Assembly: GCA_945948915.1 (NCBI GenBank)
Contig: CAMFCQ010000005.1
Span: 1-64,000, forward strand
DNA from: an uncultured Clostridia bacterium
Lineage (GTDB): Bacteria > Bacillota > Clostridia > Christensenellales > Aristaeellaceae
Length of the DNA: 64,000 nucleotides
Reading direction: 5' to 3'
In this document: piece by piece, positions 1-7,821 of the stretch
How the letters are laid out: each line of letters starts with the position of its first letter
Position numbering within the stretch: the first letter of the stretch is position 1
The notes under the pieces: generated by a model
Told to the model about the DNA's origin: nothing
Databases searched by the model: none
Seen by the model: the letters and a program-made list of their open reading frames with translations, nothing else
Translations under genes and position numbers: made by a program

Positions 1-54
1 CAGAGCGAAAAATCTGATGCACTCTATTAGGCATTTTAACTGCGAATTAGTATT

Positions 55-70
55 AAGCGGAAACCGCTTG
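55..70 (-). terminator. Possible weak terminator hairpin after the pectinesterase gene
   Basis: A short perfect inverted repeat, AAGCGG with a three-base loop and CCGCTT, lies about 20 bases past the pectinesterase stop. There is no clear U-tract, so termination is only a guess. Nothing else is recognisable in bases 1-91. Confidence 0.25.
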
Positions 71-91
71 CGGCGTTCTCATTTCAGCTGC

Positions 92-1066
92 TCATTCGGG
101 CATGGATGCAAGGAAATCCTCGTAGGTGATGCTGGAGGCCTCCGCAGCGGTCAGCGCCCGGACAAACGCGGCGCGCTCGCCCGCAGCCCCCGGCCCGCGG
201 GAGCCGTATTCCGCGAAGAAGACCGTGCCGTGCGCGTGCGTCTTGCCCCAGTCGTCAAAGCCGGACGGCGCGATGTGATTGCCCAGCTCGCAGTCAAGCA
301 GCACGGTCTTCGCCCACTCGCGCCACGGACGGCCGAGGTACACGCTGCCTGCGGGGCAGCCGCCGCCAAAAAAGCGGCAATCCTTGAACACATAGCCAAA
401 GGCCTGCCCCTCCGGCGTGGAGGGCGCCGTGCAGAACGCGGCAAAGGGCTGCGAGAGGTCCCCGCGCCCGTCAACGGCCACGATGTCGCAGGCTTCAAAC
501 CACGCGGCGGCGCCGCCGAAGATGAAGTCCACATCGCCCTCGATGCGGCAGCGGCGGTAGGTGTGGCGCTGCGGCACGCGCGGCGCAAACTGCTTGGGAC
601 CGATGAAGCCGTTCTTTTCGATCTCCCTGGGCGGCAGCGGCGCGGTGAACAGCGTGTCCTGGAAGCTCCTGAGCACGCAGTCCTCCGCCAGAAAGTGATC
701 GCCGTCGGCGTAGAGCGCGATGGCCTGACCGGCCTGCTCGCGGGGCGCAGCGTCATTCTGGATGGTCAGACGGCGCAGAGTGATGTGCGCGCCGTCCGTG
801 CGCAGCGTGGCCGTGCGGAAGGTGCCGCGCTTCATGCCGTCCTCCAGAATTTCGCGCGCGCCGTCGCCCCAGACGATGCGCGTGCTTTCGGCGGATGTGC
901 CCTCGATCGTCGTATGGCTGCGCGCGAGGACGATCTTTTCGCGGTATACGCCCGGCGCAAGGCGGATGACGGCGGGCGTGCCGTCGCCGGGCAGGCGGTC
1001 GATGGCGCTTTGAAGGGCGGCTTGTCCGTCGCCGGGGCAGACGGACAGGATGATCGGTGAAGCCAT
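92..1066 (-). CDS. Pectinesterase (carbohydrate esterase family 8), cytoplasmic form
   Basis: This enzyme should remove methyl esters from galacturonan, so that pectic oligosaccharides can be broken down further. The 324-residue product carries the CE8 signatures in order: Gln-Ala-Ile-Ala at 114-117, QDTL at 136-139 with catalytic Asp137, DFIFG at 180-184 with catalytic Asp180, and LGRPW at 244-248 with substrate-binding Arg246 and Trp248. No signal peptide is present, so it probably acts inside the cell on imported fragments. The start at 1066 is chosen because GAGGA lies a few bases upstream; an in-frame extension to 1318 has no ribosome site and no family similarity. It stands alone, divergent from rubrerythrin. 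Confidence 0.9.
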   Translation of the reverse strand: MASPIILSVCPGDGQAALQSAIDRLPGDGTPAVIRLAPGVYREKIVLARSHTTIEGTSAESTRIVWGDGAREILEDGMKRGTFRTATLRTDGAHITLRRLTIQNDAAPREQAGQAIALYADGDHFLAEDCVLRSFQDTLFTAPLPPREIEKNGFIGPKQFAPRVPQRHTYRRCRIEGDVDFIFGGAAAWFEACDIVAVDGRGDLSQPFAAFCTAPSTPEGQAFGYVFKDCRFFGGGCPAGSVYLGRPWREWAKTVLLDCELGNHIAPSGFDDWGKTHAHGTVFFAEYGSRGPGAAGERAAFVRALTAAEASSITYEDFLASMPE

Positions 1067-1215
1067 GGCGATTTCCTCCGTGCAGATGATAGGAACAGTA
1101 TAGCACATACCGCGCGGAATTGCATCCTCCTCCATGCGGCTGGTTTTCCGGCGAATGAGAAAGCTGAGGGCGTCGTGCGGCAGGATTGACCTGGCAGCGA
1201 TTCCCGAATTCGCGA

Positions 1216-1244
1216 TTGCGCGGCGGAAAAATTCGTGGTACAAT
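1216..1244 (+). promoter_or_regulatory. Sigma-A promoter of the rubrerythrin gene
   Basis: TTGCGC at 1216-1221 and TACAAT at 1239-1244 are separated by 17 bases, and the -10 box is preceded by TGG. It sits about 55 bases upstream of the rubrerythrin start codon. Confidence 0.65.
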
Positions 1245-1298
1245 TTAAAAAAGCGATCGGCCGCGCAGACGGCCGGGAGAGAATTGGAGGAACACGAC

Positions 1299-1832
1299 AT
1301 GGAACTCAAGGGCAGCAAGACTGAAAAGAACCTGATGACCGCCTTCGCCGGCGAATCTCAGGCCCGCAACAAGTATACGTATTTCGCGTCCGTTGCCAAG
1401 AAGGAAGGCTATGAGCAGATCGCGGCGATCTTCCTGAAGACCGCGGACAACGAGAAGGAGCACGCCAAGATGTGGTTCAAGGCGCTGGGCGAGCTGGGCA
1501 GCACGGCCGAGAACCTGCTGCACGCCGCCGAGGGCGAGAATTACGAGTGGACCGACATGTACGCCACCTTCGCCAAGGAAGCGGAGGAGGAGGGCTTCAC
1601 CAAGCTGGCGGATCAGTTCCGCGGCGTGGCGGCCATCGAGAAGGCGCACGAGGAACGCTACCGCGCGCTGCTTAACAACGTGGAGATGCAGAAGGTCTTT
1701 GAGAAGGGCGAGATGACCATGTGGGAGTGCCGCAACTGCGGTCACCTCGTCATGGGCACCAAGGCCCCGGCGGTCTGCCCGGTCTGCGCGCATCCGCAGA
1801 GCTACTTCGAGGTCCGCGGCGAGAACTACTGA
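1299..1832 (+). CDS. Rubrerythrin
   Basis: Rubrerythrin is a cytoplasmic diiron peroxidase that reduces hydrogen peroxide in anaerobes. The 177-residue protein has the ferritin-like four-helix domain (about 1-140), with the GESQARNKY motif near the N-terminus and repeated Glu-x-x-His pairs that bind the diiron site. The C-terminal rubredoxin-like knuckle follows, with Cys-x2-Cys at ECRNCG and VCPVC. The length is normal for the family. ATG 1299 is preceded by TTGGAGGAA at an ideal distance. The gene has its own promoter and terminator, so it is monocistronic. Confidence 0.97.
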   Translation: MELKGSKTEKNLMTAFAGESQARNKYTYFASVAKKEGYEQIAAIFLKTADNEKEHAKMWFKALGELGSTAENLLHAAEGENYEWTDMYATFAKEAEEEGFTKLADQFRGVAAIEKAHEERYRALLNNVEMQKVFEKGEMTMWECRNCGHLVMGTKAPAVCPVCAHPQSYFEVRGENY

Positions 1833-1842
1833 TCCGCTTAAG

Positions 1843-1870
1843 AACGGTCTGCTTCGGCAGGCCGTTTTTT
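1843..1870 (+). terminator. Intrinsic terminator of the rubrerythrin gene
   Basis: A 10-base-pair stem starting AACGGTCTGC closes on a TTCG loop and is followed by six T residues. Confidence 0.85.
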
Positions 1871-1895
1871 GCTGCACGGAAATTTTGCAGGAAGC

Positions 1896-1924
1896 TTGCG
1901 GCGCCGCCTGCCGCATGCTATGAT
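1896..1924 (+). promoter_or_regulatory. Sigma-A promoter of the aldo/keto reductase gene
   Basis: TTGCGG at 1896-1901 and TATGAT at 1919-1924 are spaced by 17 bases, about 35 bases ahead of the start codon. Confidence 0.6.
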
Positions 1925-1958
1925 ACAGACACAAGCAAGAACACAGGGGGAAAAATCG

Positions 1959-3080
1959 ATGGAGTATGTGAATCTTGAAAAGCTGGGCGTGAGGGTGTCC
2001 CGACTGGGCTTTGGCTGCATGCGTTTCCCGACCACGCCGGAGGGGAAGATCGACGAAAACCGCGCCCTGGCGATGCTCGACACGGCGTATCGGGCCGGCG
2101 TAAATTATTTCGATACCGCGTATTTCTACCACAACAAGACCAGCGAGGAATTCGTGGGCCGGGCGCTTATGCGCTATCCGCGCGAGAGCTTCTATCTGGC
2201 GACGAAGCTGCCGCTGTCGCTCATCAGCTCGCTGGAGGAGGCAAAAGAGATCTTCGAGGGGCAGCTTCAGTCGATGCAGGTGGAGTACTTCGACTTCTAT
2301 CTGCTGCACTGCATCAACCAGAAGAACTGGAAGACCACACTGGATAACGGCCTGATTGACTATCTGCTCGAGCAGAAGCGTCAGGGCCGCATCCGCCATC
2401 TGGGCTTCTCCTTCCACGACAGCTATGCGCTCTTTGAAGAGGTGCTCACCTGCCGCGACTGGGACTTCTGCCAGATCCAGCTCAACTACATGGACACCGA
2501 TATTCAGGCGGGCATGAAGGGCTATGAGCTGGCTGCGCAGCGCGGCATTCCGGTGATCGTCATGGAGCCGGTCAAGGGCGGCAGCCTGGCGACGCTGAGC
2601 GAGGACATCTGCCGGCGCTTTCAGCAGGCGCGTCCGGACTGGTCCGTCGCCTCCTGGGCGATGCGCTGGGTCAAGAGCCTGGACAATTGCAGGATCATCC
2701 TCTCCGGCATGTCCGATGAGGCGCAGGTGGCGGACAACCTGGCGACCTTTGATAAGCCGCAGAAGCTCACGCAGGAGGAGCTGCAGGTTATCTCTGAGGT
2801 GCGCGCCATGATCGAGGAGCGCACGTTTGTTGGCTGCACGAACTGCAAATACTGCATGCCCTGCCCGTTCGGCGTGGATATCCCGGAGAATTTCCGGATG
2901 ATGAACACCTATGCCAAGTACTCCAACGAGGGCCAGCTGCGCTTTGACTGGAAGGACATGGAGGACGCTGAGCGCGCCGACCAGTGCCGCGCCTGCGGCA
3001 AGTGCGAAACCGCATGCCCGCAGCAGATTCCGATCCGGGCCAAGCTGCGCGAGATCGCCGCGAGGATGAAGGAACAATAA
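1959..3080 (+). CDS. Aldo/keto reductase with C-terminal double [4Fe-4S] domain
   Basis: The 373-residue protein is an NAD(P)H-type aldo/keto reductase fused to a ferredoxin-like tail. The catalytic tetrad is visible as Asp52, Tyr57, Lys83 and His117 in the barrel. Near residues 293-304 a Cys-x2-Cys-x2-Cys-x2-Cys-Pro run appears, and a second one (CRACGKC followed by ACP) at about 343-354, so two iron-sulfur clusters are likely. Clostridia often carry such proteins; their substrates are mostly unknown. The start is supported by AGGGGG 9 bases upstream. It has its own promoter and no obvious partner gene. Confidence 0.92.
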   Translation: MEYVNLEKLGVRVSRLGFGCMRFPTTPEGKIDENRALAMLDTAYRAGVNYFDTAYFYHNKTSEEFVGRALMRYPRESFYLATKLPLSLISSLEEAKEIFEGQLQSMQVEYFDFYLLHCINQKNWKTTLDNGLIDYLLEQKRQGRIRHLGFSFHDSYALFEEVLTCRDWDFCQIQLNYMDTDIQAGMKGYELAAQRGIPVIVMEPVKGGSLATLSEDICRRFQQARPDWSVASWAMRWVKSLDNCRIILSGMSDEAQVADNLATFDKPQKLTQEELQVISEVRAMIEERTFVGCTNCKYCMPCPFGVDIPENFRMMNTYAKYSNEGQLRFDWKDMEDAERADQCRACGKCETACPQQIPIRAKLREIAARMKEQ

Positions 3081-3099
3081 GAAAAATTGGGCGTCCTGC

Positions 3100-3128
3100 T
3101 TGACAGGACGCTCACTTCGTGGTATCAT
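3100..3128 (+). promoter_or_regulatory. Promoter of the zinc ATPase gene
   Basis: A consensus TTGACA at 3100-3105 and TATCAT at 3123-3128 lie 17 bases apart, with TGG in front of the -10 box. The upstream GCGTCCTG...CAGGACGC hairpin (3091-3110) overlaps the -35 and may help end transcription of the reductase gene. Confidence 0.75.
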
Positions 3129-3149
3129 TTCATCATTCAATGAAATGAT
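3124..3149 (+). promoter_or_regulatory. Perfect palindrome overlapping the -10 box, probable metal-sensor operator
   Basis: ATCATTTCAT and ATGAAATGAT form perfect 10-base arms around a 6-base centre. The left arm covers the -10 box, so a protein bound here would block RNA polymerase. The SmtB-like regulator encoded at 5684-6031 is the natural candidate, by inference. The same palindrome is not seen at that regulator's own promoter. Confidence 0.55.
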
Positions 3150-3178
3150 GAACGGTGTTTCTCAAAGGAGGAAGACAG

Positions 3179-5257
3179 ATGAGCGAGCATCATCACGAAG
3201 AGCACGAGCAGAACTGCACCTGCGGTCACGAGCATCACGAAGAGCACGAGCAGAACTGTACCTGCGGTCACGAGCATCACGAAGAGCACGAGCAGAACTG
3301 CACCTGCGGTCACGAGCATCATCACGGTCACGAGCATCACCATGATCATGACGGCTGCGGCTGCGGCTACGAGCACGAGCATGACAGCTGTGGCTGCGGC
3401 TGCGGTCACGACCATGGCAATGACGAGGAAGCGAAGGAGGAGATGCCGCGCCTGCTGCTGGCGCTGGCGCTCTTTGCGGCGGGCATGCTGCTGCCGGTTC
3501 CGCAGGCGGCAAAAATGGTTCTGCTGCTGGCCTGCTATGCCGTCTCCGGCTTCGGCGTGCTGCGGGCCGCGGTGCGGTCCCTGAGCAAAGGCCATATGCT
3601 GGACGAAAACTTCCTGATGGCCGTCGCCTCCCTGGCGGCGATCGCGATCGGCAATATCACCGAGGGCTGCGCCGTCATGCTGTTTTATCAGGTGGGCGAG
3701 TGCTTCCAGGACTATGCCGTGGGCCGCTCGCGCAAGCAGATCAAGGCGCTGCTGGCGATCAGGCCGGAGGAGGCGTTCGTGCTGCGCGGCGGCGAATACA
3801 CGGCGGTCGATCCCGCGCAGGTGCAGGTCGGCGAGGAAATCCGCATCCGCCCCGGCGAGCGCGTTCCGCTGGACGCGGTGGTGCTTACCGGCATGAGCGA
3901 GATGGACACCTCCGCACTGACGGGCGAGAGCGTCGCGCGGACCGCTGAGCCGGGCGACACCGTGCTGGCGGGCTTCGTCTGCGGCAGCGGCCTGATCACC
4001 GCGCGCGTGACCAAGCCGCTTGCCGAATCCTCCGTCAGCCGGATTCTCTCGATGGTGGAGGAAGCGCAGGAGCGCAAGGCGCCTGTCGAGCGCTTCATCA
4101 CCGTGTTTGCCCGCGTATATACGCCGATTGTCGTCGGTCTGGCGGCGGTGCTGGCGGTCGTGCCGTCCGTGCTTCTGGGCGGCTGGCGCGTCTGGGTGTA
4201 CAGGGCGCTGACGTTCCTGGTAGCCTCCTGCCCGTGCGCGCTGGTGATCTCCGTGCCGCTGTGCTATTTTGCGGGCATCGGCTCGGCGGCGCGCCGCGGC
4301 ATCCTGATCAAGGGCGGCGACAGCCTGGACGCGCTGTGCCGCGTGAAGGCGTTCGTGCTGGACAAGACCGGCACGCTGACCACGGGCGAGTTCAATGTCT
4401 GCCATGCGCATCCGGCGCAGGGCTTTACGGAGGAGGACGTGCTCGCGCTGATTGCCGGCGCAGAGCGGGACAGCAGCCATCCGCTGGCGCAGGCGGCGAT
4501 CAAGGAGGCGCAGGCGCGCGGCATCGCGGCGCTGGACGTGGCGCTGGAGCGCGAGCTGGCCGGGCGCGGCGTGCAGGGACGCGCGAAGGACGGGGCTGTC
4601 GTACTGGCGGGCAACGCAGCCTTGATGCAGGAAAGCGGCGTGGCGCTGCATGGCCTTGACTGTGAGCGCGACAGCGCGCGCATCTACGTCGCCAGGGACG
4701 GCAAAGCCGTCGGCTTCATCTGCCTGGAGGATGTTGTCAAGCCCGGCGCGAAGGAGGCGCTTGCGCAGCTTCAGGCACAGGGCATTGCGCGCACGGTCAT
4801 GCTCACCGGCGACCGAGAGGCCCCGGCGCAGGCCGTGGCGAAGGAGCTGGGCGTCAGCGAAGTGCACGCGCAGCTGCTGCCGCAGGACAAGCTCGCCCGG
4901 CTGGAGGAGATCTGCAGCGCGGGCGGCGCGGCGTTTGTCGGCGACGGCATCAACGACGCGCCGGCGCTCATGCGCGCGGACGTGGGCATCGCCATGGGCG
5001 CGCTGGGCAGCGACGCAGCGATCGAGGCGGCGGACATCGTGCTGATGACCGATGAGATGGACCGTCTGCCGCGGGTGCTGTCCGTCGCCAGTCGGGTGCG
5101 CCAGCTGGCGCGTCAGAACGTGGTCATCGCGCTGGGCATCAAGATCGCGGTGCTCGTGCTGGCTGCGTTCGGTCTGGCCGGCATGTGGGCGGCGGTGTTT
5201 GCCGACGTGGGCGTGGCGCTGATCTGCGTGCTCAACGCGATGCGCGCCATGCGCTGA
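3179..5257 (+). CDS. Zn/Cd/Pb-exporting P1B-type ATPase with His/Cys-rich N-terminal tail
   Basis: This membrane pump exports divalent soft metals using ATP. In the 692-residue product, the first 80 residues are almost only His, Glu, Cys and Gly, including three exact 14-residue repeats. The usual P-ATPase parts follow: TGES at 248-251, the membrane metal site Cys351-Pro-Cys353, phosphorylated Asp395 in DKTGTLT, and GDGIND from 588. Lys655 and Asp676 in the last membrane helices match the residues that define the ZntA/CadA subgroup. ATG 3179 follows AAGGAGGA. No standard ferredoxin-fold metal domain is present, so the tail probably replaces it. Divergence of function toward other metals is possible. 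Confidence 0.93.
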   Translation: MSEHHHEEHEQNCTCGHEHHEEHEQNCTCGHEHHEEHEQNCTCGHEHHHGHEHHHDHDGCGCGYEHEHDSCGCGCGHDHGNDEEAKEEMPRLLLALALFAAGMLLPVPQAAKMVLLLACYAVSGFGVLRAAVRSLSKGHMLDENFLMAVASLAAIAIGNITEGCAVMLFYQVGECFQDYAVGRSRKQIKALLAIRPEEAFVLRGGEYTAVDPAQVQVGEEIRIRPGERVPLDAVVLTGMSEMDTSALTGESVARTAEPGDTVLAGFVCGSGLITARVTKPLAESSVSRILSMVEEAQERKAPVERFITVFARVYTPIVVGLAAVLAVVPSVLLGGWRVWVYRALTFLVASCPCALVISVPLCYFAGIGSAARRGILIKGGDSLDALCRVKAFVLDKTGTLTTGEFNVCHAHPAQGFTEEDVLALIAGAERDSSHPLAQAAIKEAQARGIAALDVALERELAGRGVQGRAKDGAVVLAGNAALMQESGVALHGLDCERDSARIYVARDGKAVGFICLEDVVKPGAKEALAQLQAQGIARTVMLTGDREAPAQAVAKELGVSEVHAQLLPQDKLARLEEICSAGGAAFVGDGINDAPALMRADVGIAMGALGSDAAIEAADIVLMTDEMDRLPRVLSVASRVRQLARQNVVIALGIKIAVLVLAAFGLAGMWAAVFADVGVALICVLNAMRAMR
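3191..3316 (+). repeat. Three tandem 42-base repeats inside the ATPase gene
   Basis: Three copies (3191-3232, 3233-3274, 3275-3316) start with CATCACGAAGAG. They are nearly identical in sequence, with a silent T/C difference in the Cys codon of the middle copy. Each encodes a 14-residue His/Glu/Cys unit. Such a perfect repeat should vary in copy number by slippage. Confidence 0.9.
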
Positions 5258-5263
5258 ACGCGC

Positions 5264-5292
5264 TTGACAGAACTGCACGCGCGTGGTATCCT
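5264..5292 (+). promoter_or_regulatory. Promoter of the small acidic protein gene
   Basis: TTGACA at 5264-5269 and TATCCT at 5287-5292 are 17 bases apart with TGG before the -10 box. It lies just after the ATPase stop, so the small gene can be transcribed on its own. Confidence 0.65.
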
Positions 5293-5326
5293 GCTCCTGT
5301 TGAATCTATCATGAGGAGAGAAGAAT

Positions 5327-5626
5327 ATGGAAGAGATCACCAGGAGCGAGCATCGCGCGATCGTGTTTAAGATGAACCGCAAGCAGGCGGCGAACGTCGC
5401 CCGCTATATCAAGGAGCACTCCGGTTCCCCGGAGACCATCTTCGCGGTGGACGTGGACACCATGGAACTGATCATCCAGGCGAAGACCGCCGTCGAGGAC
5501 GACGTGCTCGTGCTGGAGGGCGAAGAGGACGTCTTCGAGGTCGAAGAGGAGACCATCGAGGAGAACGAGGAGGTCTGGGAGGCTGTCGAGGAGGCGCTCG
5601 AGGGCTTTTCCGGCGAAGAGGAATAA
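5327..5626 (+). CDS. Small highly acidic protein of unknown function
   Basis: The 99-residue product has a basic, folded-looking first half (about 1-50, with a predicted helix rich in Arg and Lys) and a second half dominated by Glu and Asp. No family is recognised. It follows the metal ATPase by 69 bases but has its own promoter, and ends at a strong terminator. GAGGAGAGAAG precedes the start. The acidic tail could bind cations or act as a nucleic acid mimic; both are guesses. Reading quality is good: clean start, ribosome site, promoter and terminator. Confidence 0.75.
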   Translation: MEEITRSEHRAIVFKMNRKQAANVARYIKEHSGSPETIFAVDVDTMELIIQAKTAVEDDVLVLEGEEDVFEVEEETIEENEEVWEAVEEALEGFSGEEE

Positions 5627-5643
5627 TCCACCAAAAAACATCA

Positions 5644-5674
5644 AGGAGCTTCGGCGCGTGCCGGGGCTCCTTTT
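5644..5674 (+). terminator. Terminator after the acidic protein gene
   Basis: AGGAGC pairs with GCTCCT, with an inner CGGC/GCCG stem, followed by TTTTAT. It also lies close to the end of the convergent sensor gene. Confidence 0.75.
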
Positions 5675-5683
5675 ATATGCTTT

Positions 5684-6031
5684 TCAGTTTTCCTCTTTGA
5701 CATGGCTCATCGCCAGGTGAATGATCTCGCGCGGGTGGCAGTCGGCCAGGCTGTAATAGAGCATCTTGCCCTCTCGGCGCACGGTGATCAGGCGCGCCTG
5801 CCGCAGCGCCTTGAGCTGATTGGACACCGCGCTGGGCGCCATGCCGACGGCCTCGGCCAGATGACCGGCGCACAGCTCGCGGCCGTCCAGCGCCAGCAGG
5901 ATCTTCAGACGCGTGTCTGAACCGATGACGCGGAAAAACTCCGCCAGCGCGGCGATATCCTCCTCGGCGGGCATATTCTTTTGAACCTCCTGCTCGACGG
6001 GCAGACAGGCGCTGCATGTGTCTTCCTGCAT
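5684..6031 (-). CDS. SmtB/CzrA-like ArsR-family zinc-responsive repressor
   Basis: The 115-residue protein has the ArsR winged-helix fold. The recognition helix region reads AVGMAPSAVSNQLKAL (62-77). Its last helix carries Asp97, His99, His110 and Glu113 in the spacing D-x-H-x10-H-x2-E, which is the alpha-5 zinc site of SmtB. It also has Cys6, Cys9 and Cys53, which could add a second metal site. Zinc binding would release it from DNA. It faces the zinc ATPase across the small acidic gene, so it probably represses that promoter. GGAGGT precedes the start. Confidence 0.88.
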   Translation of the reverse strand: MQEDTCSACLPVEQEVQKNMPAEEDIAALAEFFRVIGSDTRLKILLALDGRELCAGHLAEAVGMAPSAVSNQLKALRQARLITVRREGKMLYYSLADCHPREIIHLAMSHVKEEN

Positions 6032-6064
6032 AAAAAACCTCCGAAAGCGGCGTTGCTTGCGTTC

Positions 6065-6093
6065 ATCGTATCGTATCGCTGTGCGTTTGTCAA
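6065..6093 (-). promoter_or_regulatory. Promoter of the SmtB-like regulator gene
   Basis: On the minus strand TTGACA and TACGAT are separated by 17 bases. The -10 region contains a short direct repeat, ATCGTATCGTATCG, on the plus strand. Confidence 0.65.
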
Positions 6094-6171
6094 GCGCTGA
6101 AATGTGCGCAGGCAGCGGTATAAACGCCGCGCAATCAGGCCAAAGTAAGGCGCACAAGGAGGTTGATCCCA

Positions 6172-7677
6172 GTGAAAAAGAGGAACATGCTGCTGCTGGC
6201 GCTGCTGCTGGCGCTGGCGCCGGTGACGGGCTCCGCACAGGACTTGCCGGAGCTGTTTGGGGACGTATATGAGAGCATCGGCGAGGGGCTTGTGCAGGGC
6301 GCCGCGCTGGCTGCACAGAGCCTTGGCGAGGAGCTGACGCTTTCTCTTGCCACGGACAGCGCGCGGGTGGAGGAGGGCAAGACGGTTGTGCTCACCGTGA
6401 CCGCGGGCAACCCGCTGGCCAGAGAGGTGGACGTTGCCATCACGCTGGATCTCCCGGAGCGCCTGCGCGCCGCGGAGGAAACCGCGTGGAAAGCGACGCT
6501 GCCCGCCGCGCAGCTTGACGAGGAGACGGGCGAACTTGCGCCGTCCGTGACGACGTTCACGCGCGAGCTGACGCTGCTTGCGGGCGGCGAAAGCGCGCAG
6601 ATCGCCATCGGCAGCGAGCTTGAAATGGGCACGCGGTTTTACCGCGCACAGACGCCGCTGGCGCTATGCGTGCCGGACATCAGTGTCAGCGCGGGCGTGG
6701 ATGGAGCCGAGAACCACCGCATGCAGCCGGGCGACGCATTCGCCTACCGCATTGAGATCGCCAACGCGGGCGACGCGCCCAAGGACGTGACGCTTGAGAT
6801 GGTGCTGCCGCAGGATGTGACGCTCACGCAGGCGCTTCCCGAGGGCTTTGCGCAGGCGGGCAGCGTGATTCGCGGCCAGGTGCACGCGCAGGCGGCGGAG
6901 GGAGAGACGCCCAGCAGCGTGGAGCTCACGCTGCCGGCCATGATTGCCCAGGACGCGCTGGAGGGCGATGCGGACGCGCACAAGCTGATTGCCGGCACGC
7001 TGCGCGCGGACGGCGAACGCGTGCCGCTTGAGCGCATTGAGGTGTGCGACGCGAAGATCAACGCGCGCCTGCTGGCGGATACGCAGCGCCTCTCCGCCGG
7101 CGAGGAGACGACGCTGAACGTCGTGGTGGTTAACAGCGGCCTGGCCGCGGCGGATGTGCATCTGTCCTGCACGCTGCCCGAGGGCCTGTCCCTTGTGCAG
7201 GCGGAGGAAGCGCATGAAGAAGCGACGTCGGCGGAGGCGCAGGCGGCGCTGACGGACGGCGGCGACGATCTGCCCAGGACCGGCGCGGCTGTTCCGGGCG
7301 AACCGGCGGCGCAGAGCGTGATGACGCAGCAGGACAGAACGCTGATGTTTGCCGTGCACATGGACGCGGCCAGCGAGGCAGCGGACGGCGTGATTGCCAC
7401 GACGCAGGTGATCGAGATCCCGGTTGTCGCCGACGCGCCGCAGGAGAACCTGGGCGAGCAGCTGATCGGCGCGTCCCTGGCGTGGAGCGTCGGCGAGGAA
7501 GCGATGCAGCTGGGCGAGGCGGTGGCCCTGCGCGTGGTGCGCCCGGAGTTTCTGGGCATGTCCCGCGCGGACTGGAACGGCGTTTTCTGGGCCAGCGTGC
7601 TGCTGCTGGTGACGGTGATCTGCCTGTACGCCGCCGTGCGCAGGGAGAACAAGGAAGACGATTTCTGCTGCGAGTAA
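6172..7677 (+). CDS. Secreted, membrane-anchored protein with DUF11-like repeats
   Basis: The 501-residue protein starts with a signal peptide ending near Gly-Ser-Ala-Gln and ends with one membrane helix (about 465-485) and a short charged tail. Between them are several immunoglobulin-like stretches of the DUF11/CARDB type: each begins with a phrase such as VEEGKTVVLTVTAGN or MQPGDAFAYRIEIANAGDA. This layout suits a surface stalk or adhesin. The GTG start at 6172 is chosen because AAGGAGGT lies 9 bases upstream; a TTG in the ribosome site itself is not usable. It is monocistronic with its own terminator. Confidence 0.75.
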   Translation: MKKRNMLLLALLLALAPVTGSAQDLPELFGDVYESIGEGLVQGAALAAQSLGEELTLSLATDSARVEEGKTVVLTVTAGNPLAREVDVAITLDLPERLRAAEETAWKATLPAAQLDEETGELAPSVTTFTRELTLLAGGESAQIAIGSELEMGTRFYRAQTPLALCVPDISVSAGVDGAENHRMQPGDAFAYRIEIANAGDAPKDVTLEMVLPQDVTLTQALPEGFAQAGSVIRGQVHAQAAEGETPSSVELTLPAMIAQDALEGDADAHKLIAGTLRADGERVPLERIEVCDAKINARLLADTQRLSAGEETTLNVVVVNSGLAAADVHLSCTLPEGLSLVQAEEAHEEATSAEAQAALTDGGDDLPRTGAAVPGEPAAQSVMTQQDRTLMFAVHMDAASEAADGVIATTQVIEIPVVADAPQENLGEQLIGASLAWSVGEEAMQLGEAVALRVVRPEFLGMSRADWNGVFWASVLLLVTVICLYAAVRRENKEDDFCCE

Positions 7678-7690
7678 AGGATGAACACGT

Positions 7691-7722
7691 CCGGACGGGC
7701 TGCGTGCCCGCCCGGCTTTTTG
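7691..7722 (+). terminator. Terminator of the surface protein gene
   Basis: A strong stem beginning CCGGACGGGC pairs with GTGCCCGCCCGG and is followed by five T residues. Confidence 0.85.
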
Positions 7723-7737
7723 CATATCCGGGAACAG

Positions 7738-7760
7738 GAAAAACCGGACGGGTGTCCGGT
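7738..7760 (-). terminator. Terminator of the RsfA-like regulator gene
   Basis: On the minus strand ACCGGAC pairs with GTCCGGT and is followed by five T residues. It lies some 60 bases past the regulator's stop. Confidence 0.75.
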
Positions 7761-7821
7761 CATTGGCGCGATGCGCCGTAGGGTTTGGTTGATTCTTCGC
7801 AGCCGATGCTGGTTAGCAGGC

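Noticed and set aside
1067-1318. Longer pectinesterase start at 1318
   Set aside because: The extra 84 residues cross the rubrerythrin promoter and have no family similarity; the ATG at 1066 has a good ribosome site.
3191-3316. Regular 42-base units considered as a CRISPR array
   Set aside because: There are no spacers; the units are contiguous and in frame with the ATPase gene, and no cas genes are present.
3137-5278. A 713-residue open frame antisense to the zinc ATPase
   Set aside because: It is an effect of GC-rich codons on the opposite strand; its residues are mostly Arg, His and Ala, it has no ribosome site and no family, and the plus strand holds a complete P-ATPase.
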